Below, piece by piece: positions 19,337-28,811 of a stretch of DNA of 51,376 nucleotides (the first letter of the stretch is position 1; each line of letters begins with the position of its first letter). The notes under the pieces were generated by a model, which saw nothing but the letters and a program-made list of their open reading frames with translations, did no database searches and was not told where the DNA came from. This DNA comes from Clostridia bacterium (lineage in GTDB: Bacteria; Bacillota; Clostridia; Oscillospirales; CAG-272): the NCBI GenBank assembly GCA_017937135.1, contig JAGBEE010000010.1:1-51376 (forward strand), given 5' to 3'. A program made the position numbers and the translations under genes.

Positions 19337-22300
19337 TTAGTCAACTACAACGTAAACAGGAATTTCAGATACGTCGATGCTTACATAGCCAAGCTCATCA
19401 GCTCTTAAACCGGTAACGACACCGTCGATATCTCCGTATTCAACCTCGATAAGGTCTGCTGTTGAGCCGTTTATCTTTAATTTATAAGCCTCGTGGGTTG
19501 TACCATCAGAGGTCTTGCACCAGAGCGCGTATGCTGTTTTACCGTTTGCCATCTTGTACTCTTGAATCATTACATTTTCATCGTATGTTTCAATGTGAGC
19601 GCTGAAGCGATAATTGCCAAGAGTATTCTTAAGTGTGGAGAGGTAATAGTACGATTCCTTCTTGTACTCAACCAGCTTACCGTTTTCGTCGTACTTAAAG
19701 CCTATAACGCCCGATGTTCCGAATTTACCAACGCTTTCGTCCTCAACGCCTGCGTCCTCGCACATATACATCATAGCCTTATCAACACCGATAGAGGACA
19801 AGAGAAGATATGTACGTGTTAGCCACATAGCCTGCACCTGTTGACCTGTAAAGTCACCATATGCGTGTGCTGAGTTAGTTGTTGCGTAGCTTTGGTTGGT
19901 ATCCCAACCAAACTCGGAGAGCCAAATCTCCTTTTCGGGATAGAACTTGTTTCTGATTTCAACAAGGTTGGAAAGCGTGCCAACAATATCAGCCTCCTCT
20001 GGAGAAATACCTACGTAGAAGTATTTGCCACTTACTATCTCCTTTTGAACGCTCATATATTGGTGAACGTTGAATGCGTCAAGAGGAACTATGCCATCCT
20101 CACGATTAGCCTTCATCCAATAGCAGAATGCTGTAATATACTCGTTGCTCGTTGCAGAGATACCTGCCATTGCGAGCTTCATATATGGGTCTGCGTTCTT
20201 AGCACCTAAGTGGTAGCCATTTGAAAGCTTTGTAGATACAAGCGTGCCACAGTGACCGTCAGCAGCAGCTGAGGAAAGAGCAGCTAATTGATATGCTGAA
20301 TAGTAATTGTCAATACCGTTCCAACCACCGTCAGGCTCGTTACCGAGCTCAAGCCACTTAATGTAGCCAAGACCAACCTTAGCCGAGTCGTTTGTATGGA
20401 GCTTAGCTGTTTCAAGAAGCCACGATGAGTTATTTGAGCCATAGCGCGCTGCAAATGCAAACATATTGTCAGCGTATGTGAAATATGTGTATGGGTTAAA
20501 TTTGTCGTAGAAGTCACCCTTTACAAGAGAGCCCTCAAATCTTTGTGGTAAATTGTCCCCGTCAACCTTATAGGACATAGGATTTCCCTTAAGATCCCAC
20601 TGAATACAAGGAACAACCGTGATTCCTGCTGCTGCATAGTCGCCATATTCCTTGTCGAAATTACCCATCCAGCTATTAGAGAAGAAGGAAGCCTCATTAG
20701 GATAGCTTTCTGCCTTATAGGTCCAGCCAAAGTTATGATATTCTCTTAAAATAGATGTACAGCTTACAGATTCAATAGGAGTGTAACCACCACCTGTAGC
20801 AACAAAGCCACACATACCCATAAGCTCACCAATTGTTGGTAGAGTCTTTATAGATGTAGAAATTTCATCTCCGTCACCACATTGATAGCCATAGGTTAAA
20901 ATCTCAAAAGGAGCCTCGTTATCCTTGAAAATAACCTGAACATATCTTGTATTAGCACCTATATTAACTGTATTCCAGCCACTTGTCGATGTGAAGGAAT
21001 AAACGCCGTCCCACTTTGAGTCCTCTGCCATAAAGTCAACGGGAGTGTCTGACCATCTTACCTTAACAGAGTATCCCGCAGTCCCGTAGTAAAGGTAAAC
21101 AGAGCTTACATAGTGTAGGTATTCAAGGTCGATAATTGGGGATAGGTTAGTGCCATAGGTCATTGAGCTTGAATCAGTAAACACTCTACCAAGCTGTGAG
21201 CTTGGGGTGAGCGTGCCCTTTTCTTTTTGCTCGTCAAAGAGCTTAGCAAGTGAGGCTAAGGCTTCACCGTGATATACATTTGCGTTTTCATAGTCAATGG
21301 CAATTAGCTTGTTTCCACCAGCTCTTACCGTAGCAACATCACCATAGTTAGAGCCTGAATATGGGCGAACTGCTACATAATAGCATTTTTCAAGCCCTAC
21401 ATCAAGAGGGAAGCTAACGCTTACTACGCCATTATTATTTGTTACAGTAGCCTCTACCTTAGTAGCACTGCTGAAATTACTGCTTGTAATCTCGCTCGTG
21501 CTATATCTTACCTCATAGCTAACGGGTGAATAGTAGATATTAAACCTTAATGTAACAATACCATTTTTAATTTCTGCAACTCTTAAATAGTTAATATTTT
21601 CAACAGGAAGAGCTGCCATTTCCTTGTTTTGCTCAAGCGAGCAGTGGATGCATCTATATGTACCCTCACCCTTTGAGGAAATTGTAGGAGCTGTTACATA
21701 CTTAACAAATCTATTGTAAATATGTCCTGTAGCTGGTAAGGGTATTGTTCTTGTTGCGATATTACACATTGAGCAGGTGTAAACCGTCTTACCCTTTGAT
21801 GTGCAGGTGGCATAGGTTTTGCTTGTAAGAACAGAGTAGTCGTGCTCAAGCCTATCGCTTTCAAACTCACCTGTTTTTCCACAATAGCAGGAGTAAATAG
21901 CAATACCTGTTGCTCTACAGGTTGCGGCAACCTTATCCTCAACAAATTCTCTATATTTGTGAGTGTGAGGAATTCTTGTATCACGTGCAGCACCAAACAT
22001 TTCAACCTCGCCAACCTTGAAGGAGGTGTAGCCGGGGTTTTCCTTGATCTGTAAAGGCTGAATTTCAATTGTATAAGCGCGTAAATTTTTGCCAGAGAAT
22101 ACAGTGAGCTTCTGACCCTCTTCTGCGCCATATGCCGCACCATTTGCAACTATTGCTGTTGTGTTTGCGTTGGTTCCTGAGTCGTAGGTTGTTTGTCCAC
22201 TTGCGTTTTTGATTATTACACGACCCTTTGTATAGTTACCAGCGAGGTAAAGATTTAAAGAGGTTAAAATGTATTCCTTGTCAAGAGTTATACGTAGCTG

Positions 22301-22954
22301 GTCTCCAACCTCACCAAACCAGTCACTACCAGGAACGTAAATTTGTGACACTGAACGGTCGCCATCAACTACATTCCATCTGTTGTCATATGCAGGGTTA
22401 TATTTGTTTGCCTGCACATTGAAAACGTTATCCTTAGTGAGCTTTTCAGATGTAAGTGGAGGAAGTGAAACAATTCCCGATTTTCCACAAACATCACATG
22501 TAGCAGAAGCGCTTCCCGCAGATGACAGCGTTGGCTCTGATGCAACGGACGTAAACTCTGTATATGTATGTACTGAGCTTGTAAGAAGGTTAGATGGCTC
22601 CTTCGATACATATCCACATACGGAGCACTTTTCTCCTTCGGTTGAACCTGGCGTTGCACATGTTGGCTCAACTGCCTCGATTTTTACTAATGTGTGTCCC
22701 ACAGCGGGAATACTTAAAAAGTCATATTTTCCACATTTTGAGCAGGTCCTCATTTGTGAGCCGTTAAGCACGCACTGGGGTGGAACCGTCGTTTCCCACT
22801 CGCCATACGTATGCTCGCAGGTAGTCTGGTCGGGCTTGCCACCGCTTTGTGTGCCGCCGCTTCCTGTATCGCTTGGAGTCTCGGACTCGCCACACGAGAT
22901 AAGCCCGAAGCATATCACAAGCGCTAAAATAAGTAAATAGAGTGCTTTTTTCAT
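19337..22954 (-). CDS. Large lipoprotein glycoside hydrolase (clan-A-like) with Cys-rich and discoidin-like modules
   Basis: 1205 aa; AGGAGAAAC precedes the ATG at 22954. A lipoprotein signal ends in LISC (lipidated Cys21), so the enzyme is tethered outside the cell. Order: Ser/Gly linker; Cys-rich modules with C-x2-C pairs (~45-160 and ~330-450, e.g. RTCSKCGKYDF); a discoidin-like sandwich between them (~165-325); a fibronectin-like stretch (~455-560); another discoidin-like module (~575-690); and a C-terminal catalytic region. The catalytic part has WLELGNEPDGGWNG with the likely acid/base Glu873 and KEIWLSEFGWD with the likely nucleophile Glu1014, the spacing seen in clan A barrels (GH5/30/39-like). 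I cannot assign a numbered family. It probably degrades plant or host glycans at the cell surface. Confidence 0.8.
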   Translation of the reverse strand: MKKALYLLILALVICFGLISCGESETPSDTGSGGTQSGGKPDQTTCEHTYGEWETTVPPQCVLNGSQMRTCSKCGKYDFLSIPAVGHTLVKIEAVEPTCATPGSTEGEKCSVCGYVSKEPSNLLTSSVHTYTEFTSVASEPTLSSAGSASATCDVCGKSGIVSLPPLTSEKLTKDNVFNVQANKYNPAYDNRWNVVDGDRSVSQIYVPGSDWFGEVGDQLRITLDKEYILTSLNLYLAGNYTKGRVIIKNASGQTTYDSGTNANTTAIVANGAAYGAEEGQKLTVFSGKNLRAYTIEIQPLQIKENPGYTSFKVGEVEMFGAARDTRIPHTHKYREFVEDKVAATCRATGIAIYSCYCGKTGEFESDRLEHDYSVLTSKTYATCTSKGKTVYTCSMCNIATRTIPLPATGHIYNRFVKYVTAPTISSKGEGTYRCIHCSLEQNKEMAALPVENINYLRVAEIKNGIVTLRFNIYYSPVSYEVRYSTSEITSSNFSSATKVEATVTNNNGVVSVSFPLDVGLEKCYYVAVRPYSGSNYGDVATVRAGGNKLIAIDYENANVYHGEALASLAKLFDEQKEKGTLTPSSQLGRVFTDSSSMTYGTNLSPIIDLEYLHYVSSVYLYYGTAGYSVKVRWSDTPVDFMAEDSKWDGVYSFTSTSGWNTVNIGANTRYVQVIFKDNEAPFEILTYGYQCGDGDEISTSIKTLPTIGELMGMCGFVATGGGYTPIESVSCTSILREYHNFGWTYKAESYPNEASFFSNSWMGNFDKEYGDYAAAGITVVPCIQWDLKGNPMSYKVDGDNLPQRFEGSLVKGDFYDKFNPYTYFTYADNMFAFAARYGSNNSSWLLETAKLHTNDSAKVGLGYIKWLELGNEPDGGWNGIDNYYSAYQLAALSSAAADGHCGTLVSTKLSNGYHLGAKNADPYMKLAMAGISATSNEYITAFCYWMKANREDGIVPLDAFNVHQYMSVQKEIVSGKYFYVGISPEEADIVGTLSNLVEIRNKFYPEKEIWLSEFGWDTNQSYATTNSAHAYGDFTGQQVQAMWLTRTYLLLSSIGVDKAMMYMCEDAGVEDESVGKFGTSGVIGFKYDENGKLVEYKKESYYYLSTLKNTLGNYRFSAHIETYDENVMIQEYKMANGKTAYALWCKTSDGTTHEAYKLKINGSTADLIEVEYGDIDGVVTGLRADELGYVSIDVSEIPVYVVVD

Positions 22955-23024
22955 ATGTTTCTCCTAAATTTGCACAATGACTTTGCAAAAATGCAAGCCA
23001 ATTTTGTTATTTATAACTAATATA

Positions 23025-23053
23025 ATTATAAATCATAATATAAAATTTTTCAA
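23025..23053 (-). promoter_or_regulatory. Promoter of the lipoprotein glycoside hydrolase
   Basis: On the minus strand, TTGAAA (forward 23048-23053) and TATAAT (forward 23025-23030) are separated by 17 bp, upstream of the lipoprotein gene. Confidence 0.75.
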
Positions 23054-23094
23054 CCTCTATTTTAAAAAATATAAATATAATTGATTTTATAGCG

Positions 23095-23337
23095 TTAAAA
23101 ATCGTGCCTGTCTCCACCATTACTGCTTAAGCCCTCGAAAATACAAATGATTTCTTCGATTTTAGCAAAGCATTCAGCATCACTTAGATTATTGTTTTCA
23201 ATAACCTCCTTAATTCTTTTTAGTGCTATGTAGCACGTGGAATTAAGTAATTTGGTCAAATCTATTTTTGAAATAATAGACTCGTTTATGTTTTCGATTT
23301 TTGAGGTGTTACAAATAATTTCTTGCCAAAGCTCCAT
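23095..23337 (-). CDS. Small protein of unknown function
   Basis: 80 aa, with TGAGGAGAAA before the ATG at 23337. Sequence is helical and acidic, with two Cys in the middle and C-terminal half (NSTCYIALKRIKEVIENNN, AECFAKIEEIICIFEGL) and no membrane segment. I do not recognise a family. It is divergent from an XRE regulator, and its own strong promoter is overlapped by an operator-like palindrome, so it is probably controlled by that regulator. Confidence 0.7.
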   Translation of the reverse strand: MELWQEIICNTSKIENINESIISKIDLTKLLNSTCYIALKRIKEVIENNNLSDAECFAKIEEIICIFEGLSSNGGDRHDF

Positions 23338-23371
23338 TTTAATTTCTCCTCAAATTTAGTAAGATAATAGC

Positions 23372-23400
23372 ATAATAACACAAAATATTTCGTATGTCAA
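23372..23400 (-). promoter_or_regulatory. Consensus promoter of the 80-aa protein gene
   Basis: Minus strand TTGACA (forward 23395-23400), 17-bp spacer, TATTAT (forward 23372-23377). The -35 shares its first base with the palindrome at 23400-23413. Confidence 0.85.
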
Positions 23401-23460
23401 CCCGTATTCGGGTAACAATGAACAGATAAGAGGTTATCATTATATTAACCGTAATTGGGT
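23400..23460. promoter_or_regulatory. Twin operator-like palindromes between divergent genes
   Basis: Two related 14-bp sites, ACCCGTATTCGGGT (23400-23413) and AACCGTAATTGGGT (23447-23460), both followed by AA. The first is an exact inverted repeat with a 4-bp centre, the second a degenerate copy. One abuts the -35 of the minus-strand gene, the other lies just before the XRE ribosome site, as expected for a regulator controlling both genes. Confidence 0.65.
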
Positions 23461-23480
23461 AATAAGAGCAAGAGGTGCAT

Positions 23481-23732
23481 ATGGAATATTCGGAGCTTTA
23501 TATAAAAAGGATACGCGAGCTATGCAAAAAAAGAGGCTTTACTATTAACAAGCTTGCAAGCATGAGCAACGTCAAGCAATCAACGCTTGATAATATTGTA
23601 AGAGGAATGACTAAAAATCCAAGGGTAAAAACGCTTCACAAAATTGCGCTTGCGTTTAATATGACTCTTGCCGAGCTTCTTGATTTCTCCGAGCTAAATG
23701 AATATTGCTTTGACGACGAGGATGAGGAGTAA
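23481..23732 (+). CDS. XRE-family transcriptional regulator
   Basis: 83 aa from ATG 23481, with AGAGG at 23471-23475; a GTG two codons earlier would overlap that site. One helix-turn-helix domain (IRELCKKRGFTINKLASMSNVKQSTLDNIVRGMTKNPRVKTLHKIALAFNMTLAELLDF) fills the protein, with an acidic tail DDEDEE and no ligand domain. Probably binds the two palindromes upstream and represses itself and the divergent 80-aa gene. Confidence 0.9.
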   Translation: MEYSELYIKRIRELCKKRGFTINKLASMSNVKQSTLDNIVRGMTKNPRVKTLHKIALAFNMTLAELLDFSELNEYCFDDEDEE

Positions 23733-23748
23733 TTAAAACTAAAAACCA

Positions 23749-23795
23749 AAAAAGAGATAACAAATCGGTTGTTCGCCGAAATGCTATCTCTTTTT
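23749..23795. terminator. Bidirectional terminator between XRE gene and purine permease
   Basis: AAAAAGAGATA (23749-23759) pairs with TATCTCTTTTT (23785-23795) around a loop; A run on one side and T run on the other suit both convergent genes. Confidence 0.8.
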
Positions 23796-23815
23796 CTGTT
23801 TTTATAAGGTTGATT

Positions 23816-25333
23816 TTAGAAAAGCGTTGCTGGAATGAAGAAGTAAATTATAAATAGAACTGATACAACAATAGAGATTATTGAAACCTCCCATTTTGGC
23901 TTTTCTGTCTTCTTAACGCTTGCCTTGATTAAATCTATCAAGTAGGAAACAACAGACATAAGTGTGTAGGAAACAAGACCAACACCGATACCGTTAGTAA
24001 TTGAGTATGAAAGAACCATTACTGCAATAGTAAGGAATGCACTTGTTGCCTTGATAGCGTTTGAGAAGTCAACGGATTTTATGTTGTTCTTCATCATAAG
24101 CACGCCAACATATACAAGAGCTGCTGCAGTTGCCGCAGATGGAATAACTGCAAATAGTGGCATAGCAAACATTGAAAGGAAGAACAAGCAAGCAGTTGTG
24201 AAGGCTGTAAGACCTGTTCTGCCACCTGCAGATACACCTGAGCCGGATTCAACGAAGGTTGTAACCGTTGATGTACCTATCATAGCGCCTGAACATGTAG
24301 CAATAGCGTCAGACATCATAATTCTGCTGTAATTGTGTGGCTTGTTGTTTTCGTCAGAGAGAACTCTGTTACCGCCACAGCAGCCAACTATTGTTCCCAT
24401 TGTATCGAACATGTCTATCATACACATTGTAATTATAATCATAATAACAGTAAAGATAGAAACGCCCTCTGGCTTAAAGCCGTCGGTTGTAAATACGTCG
24501 ATAAATGAGCCGAATACTGAATTTTCACCAGTGAAGAAGTTGCCAAAGTTTTCCCAGAATTTCCAAGAAATACCGTCAGTGCTTCCTGTCAAAATGGAAA
24601 GGTTAGTAACTCCGAATGGAATACCAACTATTGTAGCGCCTAAGATACCGAAGATAATAGCGCCCTTAACCTTTAGCTTGTCAAGAATAGCAATAAGGAA
24701 AAGACCTATAAGCGCAACGCAAGCGCTCTTTGCAGCGAAGATAGGATCAACGCCAAAGCCATCATTTACATATTGCTCACCCCAGTTAGTGAAGTCAACA
24801 AGACCAACCTGTGTATAGTCGTTTGTTATAATGATACCGGCATTTTGGAAGCCTATGTAGGCAATGAAAAGACCGATACCAACAGAGATAGCACATCTTA
24901 CTGCAACAGGCATACCGTCGAATACTAATTCGCGGAAGGTTTTGCCCTTAACCTTGATAAGAGTAAGCGCAAGGAATAAAAGACCTGAGAGTAAAACGTA
25001 GAAAAATGCTTGTCCCGGCGTGAAGCCTGGACCGTACAAGCGACCTGCGATAAGGCCACCGAGCATAGAGTTAAGTCCCATGCCTGATGCCTGTGCGAGT
25101 GGCATCTTAGCCAAGAACGCCATTAAAAGTGTACCGATAACCGCGCCAAGAGCAGTAGCAATAAATGTACTTGACCAGTGTGGGTCAGCTGTACTGCCGA
25201 AGATTTGGTTAGGGTTAACCGTCAAAATGTAAGCCATTGCAAGGAATGTAACAATACCGGCAATAATTTCCGTTTTGACGCTTGTTTGCTTCTCTTTAGG
25301 GTCATAGCCGAGAAGCTTTGCAAATCTGTTCAT
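23816..25333 (-). CDS. NCS2-family purine permease (AzgA/PbuG-like)
   Basis: 505 aa, full length; AGGAGG lies before the ATG at 25333. N-terminus MNRFAKLLGYDPKEKQTSVKTEIIAGIVTFLAMAYILTVNPNQIFG and the SGMGLNSMLGG motif are typical of the adenine/guanine/hypoxanthine proton symporters, with about 12-14 membrane segments. Imports purine bases. Its promoter leader is only about 20 bp, so there is no room for a purine riboswitch, unlike many Firmicute homologues. Confidence 0.92.
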   Translation of the reverse strand: MNRFAKLLGYDPKEKQTSVKTEIIAGIVTFLAMAYILTVNPNQIFGSTADPHWSSTFIATALGAVIGTLLMAFLAKMPLAQASGMGLNSMLGGLIAGRLYGPGFTPGQAFFYVLLSGLLFLALTLIKVKGKTFRELVFDGMPVAVRCAISVGIGLFIAYIGFQNAGIIITNDYTQVGLVDFTNWGEQYVNDGFGVDPIFAAKSACVALIGLFLIAILDKLKVKGAIIFGILGATIVGIPFGVTNLSILTGSTDGISWKFWENFGNFFTGENSVFGSFIDVFTTDGFKPEGVSIFTVIMIIITMCMIDMFDTMGTIVGCCGGNRVLSDENNKPHNYSRIMMSDAIATCSGAMIGTSTVTTFVESGSGVSAGGRTGLTAFTTACLFFLSMFAMPLFAVIPSAATAAALVYVGVLMMKNNIKSVDFSNAIKATSAFLTIAVMVLSYSITNGIGVGLVSYTLMSVVSYLIDLIKASVKKTEKPKWEVSIISIVVSVLFIIYFFIPATLF

Positions 25334-25361
25334 AAAGAAACCTCCTTCATTTATTAATTAT

Positions 25362-25390
25362 AGTATAACACAAAAGTTTACATATTTCAA
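25362..25390 (-). promoter_or_regulatory. Promoter of the purine permease
   Basis: Minus strand TTGAAA (forward 25385-25390), 17-bp spacer, TATACT (forward 25362-25367). The transcript would begin roughly 20 bp before the start codon. Confidence 0.75.
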
Positions 25391-25433
25391 CGAAATTTGT
25401 CATAATTATTTCACATTAAAAAATAAAACTGTA

Positions 25434-25462
25434 TTGAAAATAGTATTGTCCTATGATACAAT
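25434..25462 (+). promoter_or_regulatory. Promoter of the 117-aa unknown gene
   Basis: TTGAAA (25434-25439), 17-bp spacer, TACAAT (25457-25462), 28 bp before the GTG start. Confidence 0.75.
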
Positions 25463-25490
25463 TGAATAAAATAAAGAGGGGGGTGTCCTT

Positions 25491-25844
25491 GTGCTACCGA
25501 AAAAGCCGAATATCAGTACAAATAAAATAAAGGGAATAAGAGTTAGCGTTGAGTATGTATTCAGAGCCAATTTTAATGATACGTATTGGTTAGATGAAAG
25601 CGTAATTGACATAGATAAGATAGATAAGGACAAGCTAAGCTGGTTCGATCCGTTTTACGGAAAAAGCAAAATAAACGACACGTGTGTGGCAATTTTAGAA
25701 ATTACTGATGAAAAAATCGCTATTTTGCAAAACAAAAACGGAGAAATTACCAAATTAGAGGCAAAAAGCTATATTGGCATTACCCTTTGCGAGAGCTTTG
25801 ACTCCTCAAGGCTAATTAGTGCTCGTATTGGGTGCGTGGTTTAA
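25491..25844 (+). CDS. Protein of unknown function
   Basis: 117 aa from a GTG start supported by GAGGGGGG at 25476-25483 and by a good promoter upstream. No signal peptide or membrane segment; beta-rich with a C-terminal half like a small barrel (CVAILEITDEKIAILQNKNGEITKLEAKSYIGITLCESF). I do not recognise a family. It precedes the GH106-like gene by 35 bp and may be co-transcribed with it. Confidence 0.65.
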   Translation: MLPKKPNISTNKIKGIRVSVEYVFRANFNDTYWLDESVIDIDKIDKDKLSWFDPFYGKSKINDTCVAILEITDEKIAILQNKNGEITKLEAKSYIGITLCESFDSSRLISARIGCVV

Positions 25845-25879
25845 AACATACAGAATTTCAAGGAGCGAAATAAGAAAAT

Positions 25880-28684
25880 ATGGATAAGGTAGAGAAAAAA
25901 TATAAATGTCTTCCGTTTTGGTCGTGGAATGATGAGCTTGACAAGGAAAAGCTTGTAAGGCAGCTCGAGTGGATGAACGAAAACGGAGTAGGTGGCTTTT
26001 TTATGCACGCAAGAGGTGGACTTAAAACCCCATATCTTGGCGAAAAATGGCACGAATGTATCGAGGCGTGCACAAAAAGAGCACAAGAGCTTGGCATGGA
26101 AGCCTACGCATACGATGAAAATGGCTGGCCAAGTGGCTTTGTCGGTGGCAAGCTTCTTGAAAATATAGAAAATAGAGATAAATACCTAACTTACAAAATT
26201 GGTAGCTATGATGAAAATGCGTTAGTCTCATACGACATAAGTGGCGATTCATTAAAAAGAGTCAGCGCTCCTTGCGGTAGCTGTCTTAATGTGTACGAGC
26301 ACTATTCTGCATCAACTGCTGATATTTTAAACCCTGAGGTTGTTGACAAATTTATCGCACTTACTCACGAGGAGTACAGAAAAAGAGATAAGCATGGACT
26401 AAAGGGCTTTTTTACCGATGAGCCACAATATTATCGCTGGGACACCCCATACACAATGGTTTTACCCGAATATTTTAAAAAGACCTATGGCGAGGATATA
26501 CTTGACTCGCTTGGACTTTTGTTTATAGAAAAAGAGGGATATCGCGCCTTCCGTTATAAATTTTGGAAAGCTATGCAGACATTAATGCTAAATAGCTTTG
26601 GCAAGAAAATTTATGACTGGTGCGACAAAAATGGATATAAGCTGACAGGGCACTACATTGAGGAGGGCTGTCTTGACGGACAAATGCTGTGCTGTGCTGG
26701 AATAATGCCATTTTATGAATATGAGCATATTCCTGGCATTGACTATCTTGGCAATTGGATTTCAAACGGTCTTGCTGAAAGACAGGTGGTGAGCGTTAGC
26801 GCACAGCTTGGCAAAAAGCAGATACTTACCGAAACCTTTGCAGGCTGTGGCTGGAATATAGCTCCCAAGCGCCTTAAAAAAATCGCAGAGTGTCAATACG
26901 TTCACGGTGTAAACCTAATGTGTCAGCATCTTTTGCCATTTGAGGAGCACGGACAAAGAAAGCGTGACTACCCAGTTCACTTTTCAAGTGTAAATCCTTG
27001 GATTAAAAAGGGATTTTTGAAATTTAACGACTATTTTTCATATCTTGGCAAAATGCTTGCAAATAGCAAGGAATACGTAAATGTTGGAGTTTTCCACCCT
27101 ATAAGAAGCGCATATTTTGACTACAAGCGCTTTGATGATAGTAACCGCTTTGGAATTGGCGCGCTTGAGGCATCACTTGAGGGCTTAGTTGATAAGCTTA
27201 GCAAAAGCGCCATAGCATATCACTTCCTTGATGAAACGATTATGTCAAGGCATGCAAGGGTTGAAAATGGCACACTTATCGTGGGAAATTGCAAATATAA
27301 CTATATAATTTTTCCGAAAATCTTTACAATGGACAAATCAAGCGAAAGGCTTATTTGTGAATACATAAAAACAGGCGGAAGGGTGCTTTTTACTGATAAC
27401 AAGCCCGAATATCTTGAGGGCGAGAGATATGACTATTCATACCTAAAGGAAAACACCACCTGGCAAGAAATAATTGATGCACAGCCTATAAAAATCAAGG
27501 ACAGTGAGGGCGTGCGCCTAACATACAGACAAGGCGAGGATGGCAAGGACTTTATCTACGCTGTAAACCTTGGCGAAAAAACAAGGGTGAATATAGAGCT
27601 AAATGGCGCAAAATCGTTTGATTTGTATGATATAGTAAATAAAAAAAGCGAAAATGTGCCACCCTGTGTCGAATTTGAGGATGGACAGTCGTATATTTTG
27701 TATCCATCAAATAAAGAGGCAACAAAAAAAGAGCCCTTAAATGCTTTATATGTTGATGGCGAATTTGAATGTCAAGAGGTGGATAACTACCTAACCATAG
27801 ATACCCTTTGCTATTCAAGGGACGGGGTAGAATATTCGCAAAAGCGCCACCATATGTGTGTGCTTGATGAGCTGTTAAGAGATAGACACGAGGGCAAATT
27901 GTATCTTAAATACGAATTTGAGATAAGGGAGCTACCTAATAAGTGCGACCTGTTTTTAGAAAACGAAAGGGTTATTAGCCTTTTAGTAAACGGAAAAGAG
28001 CTGACCCAGTGTCTAAAAAACGATTTTGAGGTTGCAAAGGGACGCTACGATATTAAAAATGCTCTTAAAAAAGGTGTAAACGAGGCAATAGTTGTGCTTG
28101 ATTATTATCAGGGCGAGAACGTTTACTATGCACTCTTTGGCGAAAATGTTACAGAGGGACTTAAAAATTGCCTTGCCTACGACACGGAAATTGAGCCAAT
28201 TTATTTAAGGGGTGACTTTGGAGTATTTGGCAATTTTGAGAATACAGAAAACGAAAATATCCTCCTTGGTAGCGATTTCTATATTGACAAGCAAAATAAA
28301 GCGGTAACAAATCTAATAAAGGATGGCTTCCCATTCTTAAGTGGCGACATTAAGCTAAGCAAAAATATCTATTTGGATGATACAAATTTAAAGCTTGTTA
28401 TAAATAAGCCATTTCTCATAATAGATGTTGAAATAAATGACACATATGTCGGCACAATGATGCTTGAAAGCTCCCTTGATATATCAAATTATCTTAAAAA
28501 GGGAGAAAATAAAATAAGCCTTACTATAACTCTTGGCAACAGGAACCTGCTTGGCCCATTCCACTCTATAGAGGGAGAGCCTGATTTTGTCGGCCCCGAA
28601 ACCTTTGAAAGATTTGGAACGTGGAAAAACGGCAAAAGCAAGTACTATCAAGAAAAATATTCATTTGTAAAAAATATAATTTAA
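25880..28684 (+). CDS. GH106-like glycoside hydrolase (alpha-L-rhamnosidase type)
   Basis: 934 aa. The N-terminal barrel opens with LPFWSWNDELDKEKLVRQLEWMNENGVGGFFMHARGG and YAYDENGWPSG, the hallmark of family 106 and its relatives; further along are GFFTDEPQYYRWD and GHYIEEG, whose Glu residues are candidate catalytic or metal-binding groups. The C-terminal third is beta-sandwich-like, as in family 106. There is no signal peptide, so it acts on imported oligosaccharides. Known family members remove L-rhamnose; specificity of this divergent member is inference. AGGAG is present but 15 bp from the ATG, a long spacing. Confidence 0.8.
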   Translation: MDKVEKKYKCLPFWSWNDELDKEKLVRQLEWMNENGVGGFFMHARGGLKTPYLGEKWHECIEACTKRAQELGMEAYAYDENGWPSGFVGGKLLENIENRDKYLTYKIGSYDENALVSYDISGDSLKRVSAPCGSCLNVYEHYSASTADILNPEVVDKFIALTHEEYRKRDKHGLKGFFTDEPQYYRWDTPYTMVLPEYFKKTYGEDILDSLGLLFIEKEGYRAFRYKFWKAMQTLMLNSFGKKIYDWCDKNGYKLTGHYIEEGCLDGQMLCCAGIMPFYEYEHIPGIDYLGNWISNGLAERQVVSVSAQLGKKQILTETFAGCGWNIAPKRLKKIAECQYVHGVNLMCQHLLPFEEHGQRKRDYPVHFSSVNPWIKKGFLKFNDYFSYLGKMLANSKEYVNVGVFHPIRSAYFDYKRFDDSNRFGIGALEASLEGLVDKLSKSAIAYHFLDETIMSRHARVENGTLIVGNCKYNYIIFPKIFTMDKSSERLICEYIKTGGRVLFTDNKPEYLEGERYDYSYLKENTTWQEIIDAQPIKIKDSEGVRLTYRQGEDGKDFIYAVNLGEKTRVNIELNGAKSFDLYDIVNKKSENVPPCVEFEDGQSYILYPSNKEATKKEPLNALYVDGEFECQEVDNYLTIDTLCYSRDGVEYSQKRHHMCVLDELLRDRHEGKLYLKYEFEIRELPNKCDLFLENERVISLLVNGKELTQCLKNDFEVAKGRYDIKNALKKGVNEAIVVLDYYQGENVYYALFGENVTEGLKNCLAYDTEIEPIYLRGDFGVFGNFENTENENILLGSDFYIDKQNKAVTNLIKDGFPFLSGDIKLSKNIYLDDTNLKLVINKPFLIIDVEINDTYVGTMMLESSLDISNYLKKGENKISLTITLGNRNLLGPFHSIEGEPDFVGPETFERFGTWKNGKSKYYQEKYSFVKNII

Positions 28685-28690
28685 AAGAAC

Positions 28691-28811
28691 TTGACAAATC
28701 TAAAGCTCTTTGATAAAATAATATATACAGAGAATGGTTACTCTATATGTATCATTTGATTGGTTAATTATGAAAGACTATGCACTTCAATTGAAGTGCA
28801 TAGTCTTTTTT
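28691..28811 (+). ncRNA. Orphan transcription unit: strong promoter and perfect-palindrome terminator
   Basis: TTGACA (28691-28696), 17-bp spacer and TAAAAT (28714-28719) form a strong promoter with no gene behind it. About 50 bp after the expected start is a perfect 36-bp palindrome (28773-28808; half-site AAAGACTATGCACTTCAA) running into a T tract, a good terminator. The predicted product is a roughly 80-nt RNA with one small 5' hairpin (AGAG...CTCT) and the terminator hairpin. It could be a small RNA or the debris of a lost gene. Confidence 0.45.

Noticed and set aside
25334-25490. Purine riboswitch before the permease gene
   Set aside because: The promoter leaves only about 20 nt of leader, and no purine aptamer core motifs are visible.
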